Shown here one piece after another: positions 1 to 9,523 of a stretch of 64,000 nucleotides of DNA. The DNA lies in NCBI RefSeq assembly GCF_022678485.1, contig NZ_JALBYP010000032.1, positions 1 through 64,000 of the forward strand, in the 5' to 3' direction. Position 1 is the first letter of the stretch, and each line of letters begins with the position of its first letter. This DNA comes from Aliiroseovarius sediminis. GTDB taxonomy: Bacteria; Pseudomonadota; Alphaproteobacteria; Rhodobacterales; Rhodobacteraceae. The notes beneath the pieces were generated by a model. That model was not told the DNA's origin, searched no databases, and was given only the letters and a program-made list of their open reading frames with translations. The position numbers and the translations under genes were made by a program.

Positions 1-785
1 TCGCGCGCAACGGGCTTGATGGCTACCAGCTGGATTTTTTCGTCAAGGGGGCCCTGATCGGTGATTGCGATGGAACCGAAATAAAACTGAACCCTGGCGA
101 TATCGGTGTTTGGGATTACGCCCAACCGCACAAGGACATCCAAAGTGCGGGTGCCAGCGTTATGATCTACATGCCGCGCGACCAGATTGATAAAGCCACG
201 GGTGGTCGAAGCGCGCACGGTACGGTTTTGCGCGCAGGACAATCGAGCACACGAATTATCACGAACCTTGCTTTCGGCTTTGCGGATGTAATGGCCGACA
301 TACCCGTCAAGGACGCAATGATGATGGACCATGCGACAATTGACCTGTTTGCCGCCGCTGTTGCGGGACGCCTGCCCCAAGCAGGCACCAGCGACGCGAC
401 AATGCATCAAACCGTGCGACGTCAGATTGTCGAGTTCATCGACAACCACCTGGGCGATACCGAATTGGGGCCGGACATGCTGGTCGATCACTTCCGCATG
501 TCTCGCGCGCAGCTTTACCGTATGTTTCCCAACCGAAACGGTATCGCACAAATCATTCGCGAACGGCGGCTGGCCGCAGCGTACCGAAACCTGCACCAAA
601 GCAGATCAGACTCGATCACAACCATTGCGCACAAATACGGATTTTCAAGCAGCAACCAGTTCCTGCGTGCGTTTCGCAGGCTGTATGGCATAACACCGAC
701 AGAAGCGCGCCGGATGCCAATGTCACCGTTGGTTGCCGATCCAGACGTTGCCGGGTTGTCATCTCATCTTGCGACAGCAAGATAA
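1..785 (+). CDS. AraC-family transcriptional regulator, 5' end cut by window edge
   Basis: An open frame runs from base 3 without a stop up to the first ATG at 162, so the gene starts outside the window; about 260 residues are visible. The N-terminal part (for example GDIGVWDYAQPHKDI) looks like the cupin-type sensor domain of AraC_binding_2 proteins. The last ~100 residues hold the two helix-turn-helix motifs of the AraC DNA-binding domain: MSRAQLYRMF and, about 45 residues on, IAHKYGFSSSNQFLRAFRRL. It is a cytoplasmic DNA-binding regulator; the ligand and target are not deducible. No gene follows it for about 870 bases, so there is no context for its regulon. Confidence 0.85.
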   Translation, partial: ARNGLDGYQLDFFVKGALIGDCDGTEIKLNPGDIGVWDYAQPHKDIQSAGASVMIYMPRDQIDKATGGRSAHGTVLRAGQSSTRIITNLAFGFADVMADIPVKDAMMMDHATIDLFAAAVAGRLPQAGTSDATMHQTVRRQIVEFIDNHLGDTELGPDMLVDHFRMSRAQLYRMFPNRNGIAQIIRERRLAAAYRNLHQSRSDSITTIAHKYGFSSSNQFLRAFRRLYGITPTEARRMPMSPLVADPDVAGLSSHLATAR

Positions 786-1650
786 AACTGGTTCTCGGCC
801 AAGCTTGGGTGATGTCGTCTTTGCGCCGGGTTATTGGGCGCGAGTCTTCGCTCCCGTTTCCAAGGGTGCGCCGGTCGCAACCTAGCTCGCCTTGATTAAA
901 TGATTTGACCAAACACCTGAAAAAAGGGCTGGCAGCAGTCATTCGGGGGCCTGAACTGTTCATGAACCGGATAGAGCGTGCCGATGTAATCTGCAATGCA
1001 ACCGGCAGCTTTGAAAAGGTTGAAACAATCTTCGGGTGGGAAGAGATCACGCACGCAACCGGGTCATCTTTGTTGTCACCGTTGTTTCATCCGTTGACAG
1101 GTAGTCCCTGCTTGCAGCGATGAAAGGGAATGAACAGCAACCAGTGCGGTTCAAGCCGCATCCACGGCATCCGCAGGGGCCGTGCGTATCACGTGGAGCG
1201 CACCGGTTTGCGCAACCTCTCGGTGGCGATCACCGATTAGTATGTGAAACCAAGGCGAGGGACCAGGCAGCTTTCGGCAAGGCAACAAAAGCAATCAAGC
1301 CAAGCGAACGGCAATAGTGTTAAGGATCACGACCTCTGGCAGGCTCTCATGGCAGCGCTTGACGCACTAAGCCTTAAATGGAATTGGGTCCGCAGCGACG
1401 ACGGGGCTTGCACGATAAGGATACCGACCAATTGGTTTTCTCGAAGACAAACGCTTTGTAGTGCTGCGGGAAAAGATATCATTTGGTGCTGAGCAGGCGA
1501 TGCTAACCAGCATTAAAGGCCAAAGGATGCGCGGAGGTGTAGGGTTCACCACCTAATACGGACACCACCGCCAATGAAATATAGTATATCTAACAGTTAA
1601 CTAATAAGTTTTCCGCACGGCAGTTCCTTGATGGTTGCGGTCGTGCCCTC
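786..1650. other. gene-poor stretch with degenerate coding remains
   Basis: No intact gene is convincing here. Short open frames exist (for example 905-1123) but lack recognisable motifs or good ribosome-binding sites. Part of the stretch aligns by eye with the RNase HI family (separate entry). Right after it, frame 1419-1556 reads GFLEDKRFVVLREKISFGAE and on to a TAA at 1554; it looks protein-like, but I do not recognise it. Bases 1557-1650 are A+T-rich and lie just past the 3' end of the leftward gene that ends at 1651. The stretch looks like a decay zone between an accessory regulator and core genes. Confidence 0.5.
1193..1430 (+). pseudogene. decayed ribonuclease HI (rnhA) remnant
   Basis: The frame containing base 1244 reads ITD, an in-frame TAG at 1238, YVK, 23 divergent residues, then VKDHDLWQALMAALD, then LKWNWVR. 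The RNase HI family has TDS-x-YV(K/R), about 22 residues, VKNVDLWQ-x-L-x-AAL, and (I/V)KW-x-WVKGHAG in the same order and nearly the same spacing. The stop sits where the serine of the catalytic TDS motif should be. After WVR the GHAGHPENER region is missing, and a +1 shift gives GLAR followed by a stop, like the family's D-x-LAR end. Upstream similarity fades near 1120. No enzyme can be made from this. The call rests on eye alignment only. Confidence 0.5.
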
Positions 1651-2355
1651 TCAGACCATCCTGATCACACCCTTGTCGATCGACAGCATGTAACCGCGTC
1701 GCGCGATGGTTTTGACCAGAAGTTCGCTGATCATCTGATTGCCCAGCGCATCGCGCAGGCGTTTGATGCGGGTGGCGCCGGCTGCTTCGTCACAGTCGAC
1801 GGGGTCGCGGCCAGAAATAAGCCCCTCAAGCTGGGACCCGGACAAAACCTCTTCGTCCATCCGCGCTTCGGCCAAGGCAGACAGGGTTTCGATTGCCGCT
1901 TCGGTTAGGGTAAATTCCATGTTGTTCAGGTAAACCGTGCGTTCTTCGCGGCTGATCAGAAGCGAATTGACCTGAATGCCTGCGCGCTCGATCTCGCTCA
2001 TCCGGCGGTTCAGGCCGATGATGGTCAACAGGAATACAAGCGCCGCGATCAGAAGCGCGGTGGCGAAGATCAGCAGCACGAAAATCACCATCCGATAGCT
2101 GGTCAGAGTGTCGGCAAAAGCGGTGCCGGACTGGGCGAGTATCTCAAGAAGCTTGATTTCAGCGCCCGAGGTCAGGCCATCATTTTCAACAAATATCCGC
2201 TCGACCCGCGTGTTGAACGCATTGGCGTCAGGCAGGGTCATAAACAAAACGACCGCTGCGATCAGCAAGATCGCAACAATTGCGGCGATCCCGGCAACGA
2301 CCACGCGGTTCGACACGCGCCGCGTGTCAGAAGCGAAGAAAGAACTTTCCGGCAC
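1651..2355 (-). CDS. membrane-anchored protein with C-terminal winged-helix (OmpR-type) domain
   Basis: 234 residues from a GTG start preceded by AAAGGA on the minus strand. Two hydrophobic segments, around residues 20-42 (VVVAGIAAIVAILLIAAVVL) and 88-113, bracket a ~45-residue loop predicted to be periplasmic. The C-terminal ~100 residues follow the Trans_reg_C pattern: a short beta strand pair (YLNNMEFTLTEAAIETL), helices, ATRIKRLRDALG, and the closing hairpin IARRGYMLSIDKG. The DNA-binding-like domain is therefore C-terminal to the membrane anchor, the opposite of ToxR/CadC. The start lies inside the end of the upstream small gene (29-base overlap), implying translational coupling. Function is unknown; a one-component membrane regulator is an inference. 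Confidence 0.65.
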   Translation of the reverse strand: MPESSFFASDTRRVSNRVVVAGIAAIVAILLIAAVVLFMTLPDANAFNTRVERIFVENDGLTSGAEIKLLEILAQSGTAFADTLTSYRMVIFVLLIFATALLIAALVFLLTIIGLNRRMSEIERAGIQVNSLLISREERTVYLNNMEFTLTEAAIETLSALAEARMDEEVLSGSQLEGLISGRDPVDCDEAAGATRIKRLRDALGNQMISELLVKTIARRGYMLSIDKGVIRMV

Positions 2356-2614
2356 TTTCTTTCCTTTCGGTAAGACCTGTCTCGTCGAAAATGGACTGAA
2401 TCTTCAAAAGGAGCCACCCCTGCTGTGCCAAACGCTGCTGAACTTGGCGGGTTGCCACCTGCCGATCGTTGCAGGCCGCGTCCGGCAGTTCAATCACGCC
2501 GTAATGCAGCCTAAGCGGATTGTCGCGCTTGGCTTTGTAATCAGCATAGCACCCGGCCTGAGCGGGCAGGGCAATTGCGGTGATGGCGAGGGCAAGAAGG
2601 ATCTGTTTCATCAT
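2327..2614 (-). CDS. small secreted protein of unknown function
   Basis: 95 residues. A signal peptide is evident (MKQILLALAITAIALPAQA, cleavage before GCYADYK), leaving a mature chain of about 74 residues with two cysteines (GCY and AAC), which could form one disulfide in the periplasm. There are two adjacent ATG codons (2614 and 2611); either could start. I do not recognise the family. The last 29 bases overlap the start of the membrane winged-helix gene downstream, so the two are probably made from one transcript. A natural idea is that this protein is the periplasmic partner of that membrane protein, but nothing in the sequence proves it. Confidence 0.6.
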   Translation of the reverse strand: MMKQILLALAITAIALPAQAGCYADYKAKRDNPLRLHYGVIELPDAACNDRQVATRQVQQRLAQQGWLLLKIQSIFDETGLTERKESAGKFFLRF

Positions 2615-2666
2615 GCCCGGACCATGCGATCCCCACGCTGGTTAATCAATATCAAAGCCGTTGATA

Positions 2667-2692
2667 GGCGATAACAACAGGGCGTTATTGCC
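2667..2692. promoter_or_regulatory. inverted repeat in a divergent intergenic region
   Basis: Arms GGCGATAAC (2667-2675) and GTTATTGCC (2684-2692) match at 8 of 9 positions with a G-T wobble at the ninth, around an 8-base spacer. It lies in the 153 bases between two genes reading away from each other (leftward from 2614, rightward from 2768). The place suits an operator; as RNA it would fold into a 9-bp stem, but only TTTT follows a few bases on. The role is a guess. Confidence 0.3.
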
Positions 2693-2767
2693 TGACTTTT
2701 ACGCACCGCGCCAAAGTTGGTTCATCTTCCACGCGTCCCACCGGATGCCCAGCCGAAAGGATATCAG

Positions 2768-3247
2768 ATGATACGCCGCCTTGTCGCCGCTCCCTTGAAA
2801 CTCGCGCTCAGCGCCACGCTTGCGGTGGCCCTGTCGGTCGCCCCCGTGTCCGCGGAAAGTTCCCGAACCGACGATCAGAATTTCACTGCGATCATCGGCG
2901 CGCTGTTGGGGCTGGCCGCGCTTGGTGCAATTCTGTCCGACAACAATGTTGCCCCGGCTTACAAGGACACTCACAAGAAGCCGCCGAAGAAGGTGCATCG
3001 CGACCGTGTTCCGAAACATCTGATCTTGCCGAAAAAATGCGTGCGCAGCTATCGCACCCAACAAGGCGAGAAAACATTTTTCAGCAATCGATGCCTCAAG
3101 CGCAACTTCGATTATTATTCAAACCTTCCGCGTGCCTGTAAAACCAAGGTGGTCGCCCGCAACAAGAAAGGCACCTATGTCACGCGCAAGACGTATCGAC
3201 CCCATTGCCTTAACAATCGCGGCTATCGGCTTGGGAAGTTTTATTAA
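2768..3247 (+). CDS. exported basic protein of unknown function
   Basis: 159 residues from the ATG at 2768, which has AAAGG at suitable distance; an upstream in-frame start at 2717 is less likely because the signal peptide begins at MIRRLVAAPLKLALSATLAV. After the cleavage region (VAPVSAES) comes a short hydrophobic stretch, AIIGALLGLAALGAILSDNN, then a strongly basic region rich in Lys, Arg and Tyr with four cysteines (KKCVRSY, NRCLKRN, RACKTK, HCLNN). The even cysteine number suggests two disulfides in the periplasm. The protein ends in GYRLGKFY. A rho-independent terminator follows. I do not recognise a domain. Confidence 0.6.
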   Translation: MIRRLVAAPLKLALSATLAVALSVAPVSAESSRTDDQNFTAIIGALLGLAALGAILSDNNVAPAYKDTHKKPPKKVHRDRVPKHLILPKKCVRSYRTQQGEKTFFSNRCLKRNFDYYSNLPRACKTKVVARNKKGTYVTRKTYRPHCLNNRGYRLGKFY

Positions 3248-3299
3248 CCCAATATCGAACAGCGGCGTGGCGTCCCTAACCTTCACGCCGCGAAACTTG

Positions 3300-3326
3300 C
3301 GGGGGCTTCGGCCCCCGTCTTTTTTG
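3300..3326 (+). terminator. rho-independent terminator
   Basis: Stem CGGGGGC / GCCCCCG around a TTCG tetraloop, followed by T-C-TTTTTT. It ends the transcript of the exported basic protein and insulates rnhB, which starts 36 bases later. Confidence 0.85.
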
Positions 3327-3361
3327 CTTGCAGGCACGGGCACGATGGGCGACGCAAGGGA

Positions 3362-3998
3362 ATGACTAAGCCCACCCCCGATTTCAGCTTCGAGACCGCC
3401 GCCCACGCGCGCGGCTTTCTGCGTGTCGCCGGGGTGGATGAAGTGGGGCGCGGCCCATTGGCGGGGCCGGTCACAGCGGCGGCAGTCGTGTTGGACCCGA
3501 CAAACATTCCCGCTGGCCTGAATGATTCCAAGACGCTGACGGCCAAACGGCGTGATGCGCTTTACGACATCATCATCGCCAGTGCCGATATTTCCGTCGC
3601 ACACGCCACGGTCGATGAAATTGACGAACTGAACATCCTGCGCGCCAGTCACTTGGCGATGGAGCGCGCGGTTTCCGGGCTGACGACCCCACCCGACCAT
3701 GTGTTGATCGACGGCAATATGACCCCGCGCGGGCTGACGCTGTCCGCCGAGACAATCGTGAAAGGAGACGCGCGATCATTGTCGATTTCCGCCGCCTCTA
3801 TCATCGCCAAAATCACCCGCGATCGGATCATGGTGGATTTGGCGCAACAGTTTCCCGGCTATGGGTGGGAGACGAACGCAGGATACCCGTCAAAAAGCCA
3901 CAGGTTGGCGCTGCAAAATCTTGGTGTGACCCCACACCATAGACGTTCTTTCAAACCAGTACACAATATCTTGTATCAAGATAAATATATAAGTGACT

Positions 3999-4000
<2 letters not shown>
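3362..4000 (+). CDS. rnhB: ribonuclease HII
   Basis: 212 residues, normal for the family. RNase HII cuts the RNA strand of RNA-DNA hybrids and starts ribonucleotide excision repair. The hallmark AGVDEVGRGPLAGPV near residue 25 carries the first two acidic catalytic residues; VLIDGN near residue 118 and SIIAKITRDRIM near residue 143 complete the active site. The start ATG follows AAGGGA. The last ~15 codons (HNILYQDKYISD) are A+T-rich and contain a 7-bp inverted repeat (3967-3983), so the ccrM control region may reach into this gene. ccrM follows in the same direction, but probably from its own promoter. Confidence 0.95.
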
Positions 4001-5213
<1,213 letters not shown>

Positions 5214-5302
5214 TCCAAAACATTCTGCAGGGCGCAGAGACATGCGCCCGCAACACGGTGTACCGCCGGTGCCTGTGGTCTGTTCCATGGCACTTTAACT
5301 GA

Positions 5303-5332
5303 CCCCGCCCTGCAAAGGGTGGGGCCTTTTTT
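5303..5332 (+). terminator. rho-independent terminator after ccrM
   Basis: Stem CCCCGCCCT / AGGGTGGGG (one G-T pair) around a GCAA loop, then CC and six T. It lies 90 bases after the ccrM stop codon and before the GST gene. Confidence 0.85.
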
Positions 5333-5388
5333 GGCGGGCGCATAACGGCGACTTGCATCCAGTGCCCCATATCAGGCAGGAATAGACC

Positions 5389-6012
5389 ATGTTGCCGATC
5401 CTTTATTCCTTCCGCCGTTGCCCCTATGCCATTCGCGCCCGCCTTGCCATTGCCAGCAGCGGGGTGCAGGTTGAGTTGCGCGAGATCCTGTTGCGCGACA
5501 AGCCGCAAGCGTTTCTTGACGCCTCGCCCTCGGCAACCGTGCCGTGTCTGGTGACGCCTGACGAGGTGCTGGACGAAAGTTTCGACATCATGCGATGGGC
5601 CTTGGCGCAGAATGATCCCGAAGTGCTGCTCGACATGCCCGACGCTGGGCTCGATCTGATCGAGGTGTTTGACGGCCCGTTCAAACGCGCGCTTGATCTG
5701 ACGAAATACGCCGTGCGCCATCCCGACAGCGACCCCGAGGTCACGCGCGCCGAGGCGATGGACATTCTGGCCGGGCTTGATCCGCAACTTGGCGACGGTT
5801 GGCTTCACGGCAACCAACCGACGCTGGCCGATTTCGCCACCCTACCCTTCGTGCGCCAGTTCGCGATGATCGACAAACCCCGCTTCGATGCAGAGGCCAC
5901 ACGGCGCGTTTCGGCTTGGTTAGAGGCTTTTTTGGCAAGTGACCGCCTTGCCCGCGTGATGCAGAAATACCCGCCATGGCAAACGGGCGACGCGCCCACT
6001 TGCTTCCCTTAA
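5389..6012 (+). CDS. glutathione S-transferase family protein
   Basis: 207 residues. The N-terminal thioredoxin-fold domain begins LPILYSFRRCPYAIRARLAI; the CPYAIRAR motif places the putative catalytic cysteine near residue 10, as in omega/YfcF-like bacterial GSTs. SATVPCL around residue 48 matches the cis-proline glutathione-binding loop, and DESFDIMRW the following helix. The all-alpha C-terminal domain contains LADFATLPFVRQFA. Substrate is unknown. The stop codon shares the TTAA at 6009-6012 with the stop of the opposite-strand alkane hydroxylase gene. Confidence 0.85.
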   Translation: MLPILYSFRRCPYAIRARLAIASSGVQVELREILLRDKPQAFLDASPSATVPCLVTPDEVLDESFDIMRWALAQNDPEVLLDMPDAGLDLIEVFDGPFKRALDLTKYAVRHPDSDPEVTRAEAMDILAGLDPQLGDGWLHGNQPTLADFATLPFVRQFAMIDKPRFDAEATRRVSAWLEAFLASDRLARVMQKYPPWQTGDAPTCFP

Positions 6013-7148
6013 CGCAGGCCCGGCGGTGGCAGGGTGCCGGCCTTATAGGCGCTCCAATCCGTGATCTCGGGGTAATGATGTTTGCGCCACGCCCGCACAC
6101 GGGGGTTCATAACGCGCCGCCAGACAGGCGGGATCATCGCGGCCACTGTCATCACCGGATAACCAAAAGGCAGTTGCGGCGCCTCATCGTCCGGATAGGT
6201 CTGCAATAACGGAAACCGCCGCGCGGGTTTATAGTGATGGTCGGAATGGCGTTGTAGGTTGATCAACAGCCAGTTTGACGCGCGGTGATCGGCGTTCCAA
6301 CTGTGGCGGGGCATCACGCGTTCGTATTTGCCGTCGCCCAGATGTTTACGCGTCAGGCCGTAATGTTCGACATAGTTTGTCAGCTCCAGTTGCCAGATCG
6401 CGACAAGCGCCTGGAACGCAAACAGCGCCACGCCCAGCCAACCGCCCAGCAAGACCGCAAGGATCAACGCCAACAGTTGCAACGCCCCGTATCGCCAGAA
6501 CGGGCTTGACCCGTCGATGACCGACAGCCCCCGCCGCGCCAACATCGCCTTTTCCGCCCGCCATGCCGACACGGGCGCCTGACGCAGGACGCGGAAGAAA
6601 TAGCGATGAAACCCTTCATTATACCGCGCGGTCACGGCATCGCGGGTGGTGCCGACATAGGGATGGTGAACCAGCAGATGTTCGGTGCGGAAATGGCTGT
6701 AAAGCACCGTGGCTAGCAGCAGATCAGCCAACCACCGCTCTAACCGGTTGGATTGGTGCATCAACTCGTGCGCATAGACAATGCCGACCGACCCCGACAG
6801 GACGCCCACACCGAAGAACACAAAGAACTTTTCAAGCAGCGAAAGATGGTCGGCACCGGTCACATACCAGATCATCCCGAAGATCATCACGAACTGGATG
6901 GGAAACCAGATCAGCGTGATCAGGCGATACCAGAAAAGATCGTTTTCCGGCGTGTTAGGGTCTGCATTCTCGGAATATCGCCCGATGGCCGCATCCAGCA
7001 GGGCGTAAAGCCACCATGTCCCCAAGGGGGGCAACAGCACATACCACCCCCCGTTCCACGCGGCGATGCAAACCAACAGGGGCAGCACCAACGACACGCC
7101 GAAGGGCGCTGCGTTTCGGAACCGCGATAGGGTCGATGCTGGAACCAT
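6009..7148 (-). CDS. alkane 1-monooxygenase-like membrane di-iron enzyme
   Basis: 379 residues from the ATG at 7148. Several hydrophobic segments surround the histidine boxes of the AlkB/desaturase family: HELMHQSN, HLLVHHPY, YVEHYGL and LQRHSDHHY. These ligate a non-haem di-iron centre in the cytoplasmic face of the inner membrane. AlkB enzymes hydroxylate the terminal carbon of alkanes with electrons from rubredoxin; no rubredoxin gene is present nearby. It sits 54 bases downstream of mutY on the same strand, probably co-transcribed, which gives no metabolic hint. Substrate may be a medium-chain alkane or another terminal methyl group. It must not be confused with the DNA-repair AlkB at 30310-30936. 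Confidence 0.85.
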   Translation of the reverse strand: MVPASTLSRFRNAAPFGVSLVLPLLVCIAAWNGGWYVLLPPLGTWWLYALLDAAIGRYSENADPNTPENDLFWYRLITLIWFPIQFVMIFGMIWYVTGADHLSLLEKFFVFFGVGVLSGSVGIVYAHELMHQSNRLERWLADLLLATVLYSHFRTEHLLVHHPYVGTTRDAVTARYNEGFHRYFFRVLRQAPVSAWRAEKAMLARRGLSVIDGSSPFWRYGALQLLALILAVLLGGWLGVALFAFQALVAIWQLELTNYVEHYGLTRKHLGDGKYERVMPRHSWNADHRASNWLLINLQRHSDHHYKPARRFPLLQTYPDDEAPQLPFGYPVMTVAAMIPPVWRRVMNPRVRAWRKHHYPEITDWSAYKAGTLPPPGLR

Positions 7149-7202
7149 GATCAAGCTTTCTTATGTCCCTCGGTGAAAGTATAGCTTGCGGCGCGCGCGG
7201 TC

Positions 7203-8243
7203 TCAATCCGGCAGGGTGGCTGTCGCGACGTCAAAGGCCTTGCGCATGACGGTGGGCAGGTCTGACGGCCGGATCGCCCGGAACGTGCCCTTGTTCGGCG
7301 CTGCGTCGACCGGAACCGATGCGACCCGCAGCGACAATCTAAGGTGAAAATGGGTAAAGGTGTGGCGCACCTCGACCTTGGGGTCGCGCCAATTGGCGGG
7401 GATCGGCGGGGCCTCGGTTGCGGTGTCGCCCCAGTCTGCGCCGGGCCAGCCGAACATGCCACCCAGCAACCCCTTTTCCGGGCGACGTTCGACCAGCCAC
7501 AAGCCATCCGTGCGCCGCGCCAAATAGGCGACACCATATCGCGTGGGTTTCGGCGTCTTGGGCGCGCGGGCCGGCAGCGTCGCCTGCACCCCAGCCGCAC
7601 GGGCCTGACAGTGTCTATTCCACGGACATATCCCGCAGGCAGGCGACTTGGGTGTGCAGATCGTGGCCCCCAGATCCATCACCGCCTGCGCATAATCGCC
7701 GGGTCGCGCATCTGGCGTCAGACTGGCGGCGCGCTGCTTCATCTCGGGCTTGGCATCGGGTAATGGTGTTTCGATCTGAAACACCCGCGACATCACGCGT
7801 TCGACGTTCCCATCAACGACAGTCTCGGGCAGATCATAGGCAATCGCCGCAATCGCGGCCGAGGTATAGGGGCCAATGCCCGGCAATTCCTCAAGCGCCG
7901 CGCGCGTCCGGGGGAACGCGCCCATCTGCGCCACCACCCGCGCGCATTTGAGCAAGTTGCGCGCGCGGGCATAGTATCCAAGCCCCGCCCATTCACCCAT
8001 GACGCGGTCATCATCGGCGTCCGCCAATGCCTCGACCGTGGGCCAAAGGGTCATGAATCTGGTGAAATAGTCTCTAACTGCGGCGACAGTTGTCTGTTGC
8101 AGCATGATTTCAGACAGCCACACGGCATAGGGGTCGGGTACCACGCCCGCCGCGCGATCCGCAGGTCCGACGCGCCACGGCAGTTCGCGGGCATGGCGGT
8201 CATACCAGGCCAAAAGGTCGGCAGATTTCGGCGCGTCACACAA
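7203..8243 (-). CDS. mutY: A/G-specific adenine DNA glycosylase
   Basis: 346 residues. It removes adenine mispaired with 8-oxoguanine in base-excision repair. Catalytic Glu45 lies in WLSEIMLQQT, the helix-hairpin-helix is LPGIGPYTSAAI near residue 120, and catalytic Asp144 is in VVDGNVERV. The [4Fe-4S] ligands Cys196, 203, 206 and 212 show the family spacing C-x6-C-x2-C-x5-C. The C-terminal ~120 residues form the NUDIX-like domain that reads 8-oxoG. The gene is divergent from the DciA-like gene at 8316 and first of a two-gene leftward unit with the alkane hydroxylase. Confidence 0.96.
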   Translation of the reverse strand: MCDAPKSADLLAWYDRHARELPWRVGPADRAAGVVPDPYAVWLSEIMLQQTTVAAVRDYFTRFMTLWPTVEALADADDDRVMGEWAGLGYYARARNLLKCARVVAQMGAFPRTRAALEELPGIGPYTSAAIAAIAYDLPETVVDGNVERVMSRVFQIETPLPDAKPEMKQRAASLTPDARPGDYAQAVMDLGATICTPKSPACGICPWNRHCQARAAGVQATLPARAPKTPKPTRYGVAYLARRTDGLWLVERRPEKGLLGGMFGWPGADWGDTATEAPPIPANWRDPKVEVRHTFTHFHLRLSLRVASVPVDAAPNKGTFRAIRPSDLPTVMRKAFDVATATLPD

Positions 8244-8315
8244 GTTTTACCTCCTGTCATGGCTTTGCACTGGCATAGCATGTTCAACCGCATAGAATAG
8301 GGGCAAAACCGGGAT

Positions 8316-8843
8316 GTGCCAGACGTGAGTCAGCCTGCGAAAATCAAGCGCCGCCGTAAGGGCTTTGAAAGGACATCAAGCCTTCTGTCTACGCGCATCC
8401 GCAAGGCAAGCGAGTCGCGCGGCTTTGCCGTGACCCGCGTTCTGACCCACTGGGCCGAAATCGTGGGCGACGCCACCGCTGCCATCGCAAAGCCGATCGA
8501 GGTCTCGTATGGTCGCGGCGGGATGGGTGCGACCCTGACCGTTTTAACCACCGGCGCACAAGCCCCGATGCTTGAGATGCAGAAGGAACAACTGCGCGAA
8601 AAGGTGAACGCGATCTATGGATATAATGCCATTGCGCGGATAAGGATCACCCAAACCGCACCCACCGGCTTTGCCGAAGGCCAGGCACAGTTCACCCCTG
8701 CCCCGAAACGCAAAACCGCGCCCGACGATACAACCCGCGCCCGCGCAGCCCAGGTCACGGCAGACGTAACCGACGCAGGCCTGCGCGACGCGCTTGAAAA
8801 GCTGGCACAAAACGTGCTGATGAAACGAAACGACAAAGGCTGA
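8316..8843 (+). CDS. DUF721/DciA-like protein
   Basis: 175 residues from a GTG start; no ATG fits the conserved beginning. The N-terminal ~100 residues match the DUF721 family (FAVTRVLTHWAEIVGDATAAIAKP, then LEMQKEQLREKVNAIYG). DUF721 includes DciA, the helicase-loading factor of bacteria that lack DnaC/DnaI, so a role with DnaB is possible; that is knowledge of the family, not evident from this gene alone. The C-terminal ~65 residues are low-complexity and charged. The dsbA-like gene starts eight bases after the stop codon, so the two form a small operon. Confidence 0.75.
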   Translation: MPDVSQPAKIKRRRKGFERTSSLLSTRIRKASESRGFAVTRVLTHWAEIVGDATAAIAKPIEVSYGRGGMGATLTVLTTGAQAPMLEMQKEQLREKVNAIYGYNAIARIRITQTAPTGFAEGQAQFTPAPKRKTAPDDTTRARAAQVTADVTDAGLRDALEKLAQNVLMKRNDKG

Positions 8844-8851
8844 AATCTATC

Positions 8852-9517
8852 ATGACCCGTATTCTTCCCATTTTGCTTGCCGCCGTCCTGCTGATCGGCG
8901 GTGGCGCGTATTACATGAGCCAGAACAACGGCTCGGTTCCCGGTGTGTCCATTGCCGAGGCGCAAGACGCCGAAGCCGACGCCGATGTCGAGCTTGCCCC
9001 CGACATGGTGATGGGCGACGAAGACGCGCCGGTGACGGTCATCGAATACGCCTCGTTCACCTGTCCGCATTGCGGCAATTTCCATCAGACCGTCTTTCAG
9101 GAATTGAAGAAGAACTATATCGACACCGGCAAGGTGAAATTCATTCATCGCGAGGTGTATTTCGACCGGTTCGGTCTGTGGGCCGGGATGATCGCCCGCT
9201 GCGGCGGGGAAGATAAATATTTCGGCATGACCGGCATGATCTATGACGGGATGGAGGATTGGATCGGCGATGGTAATCCCGCCACGATCATCAGCAACCT
9301 GCGCAAGCTGGGCCGCACCGCTGGCATGACGGATGAACAGATGGACGCCTGTTTGCAGAACGAGGCTATGGCCGAAAGCATGGTCGCCGCCTATCAAAAG
9401 AACGCCGCTGAAGACGAGATCAACGCGACCCCGTCTTTCGTCATCGACGGCAAGACCTATTCCAACATGTCTTATGACGAATTTGCCAAGCTGATTGACG
9501 AAAAGCTGGGCGAATAA
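8852..9517 (+). CDS. DsbA-family thiol:disulfide oxidoreductase
   Basis: 221 residues. An N-terminal membrane-export segment (ILPILLAAVLLIGGGAYYM) is followed by an acidic linker and a DsbA/thioredoxin fold. The active site is CPHC at residues 71-74 within EYASFTCPHCGNFH, and the cis-proline loop is ATPSFVIDG near residue 195. It acts in the periplasm, making or shuffling disulfides. In alphaproteobacteria this subfamily is often paired with DUF721 genes, as here. A strong hairpin lies just beyond the stop codon. Confidence 0.9.
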   Translation: MTRILPILLAAVLLIGGGAYYMSQNNGSVPGVSIAEAQDAEADADVELAPDMVMGDEDAPVTVIEYASFTCPHCGNFHQTVFQELKKNYIDTGKVKFIHREVYFDRFGLWAGMIARCGGEDKYFGMTGMIYDGMEDWIGDGNPATIISNLRKLGRTAGMTDEQMDACLQNEAMAESMVAAYQKNAAEDEINATPSFVIDGKTYSNMSYDEFAKLIDEKLGE

Positions 9518-9523
9518 AGCTTC

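Noticed and set aside
905-1123. 72-residue open frame in the left intergenic region
   Set aside because: No recognisable motif, poor start context and a location in a zone of decayed sequence.
6009-7148. Giving the alkane hydroxylase the symbol alkB
   Set aside because: The symbol would clash with the unrelated DNA dealkylase AlkB at 30310-30936, and the substrate is not proven.
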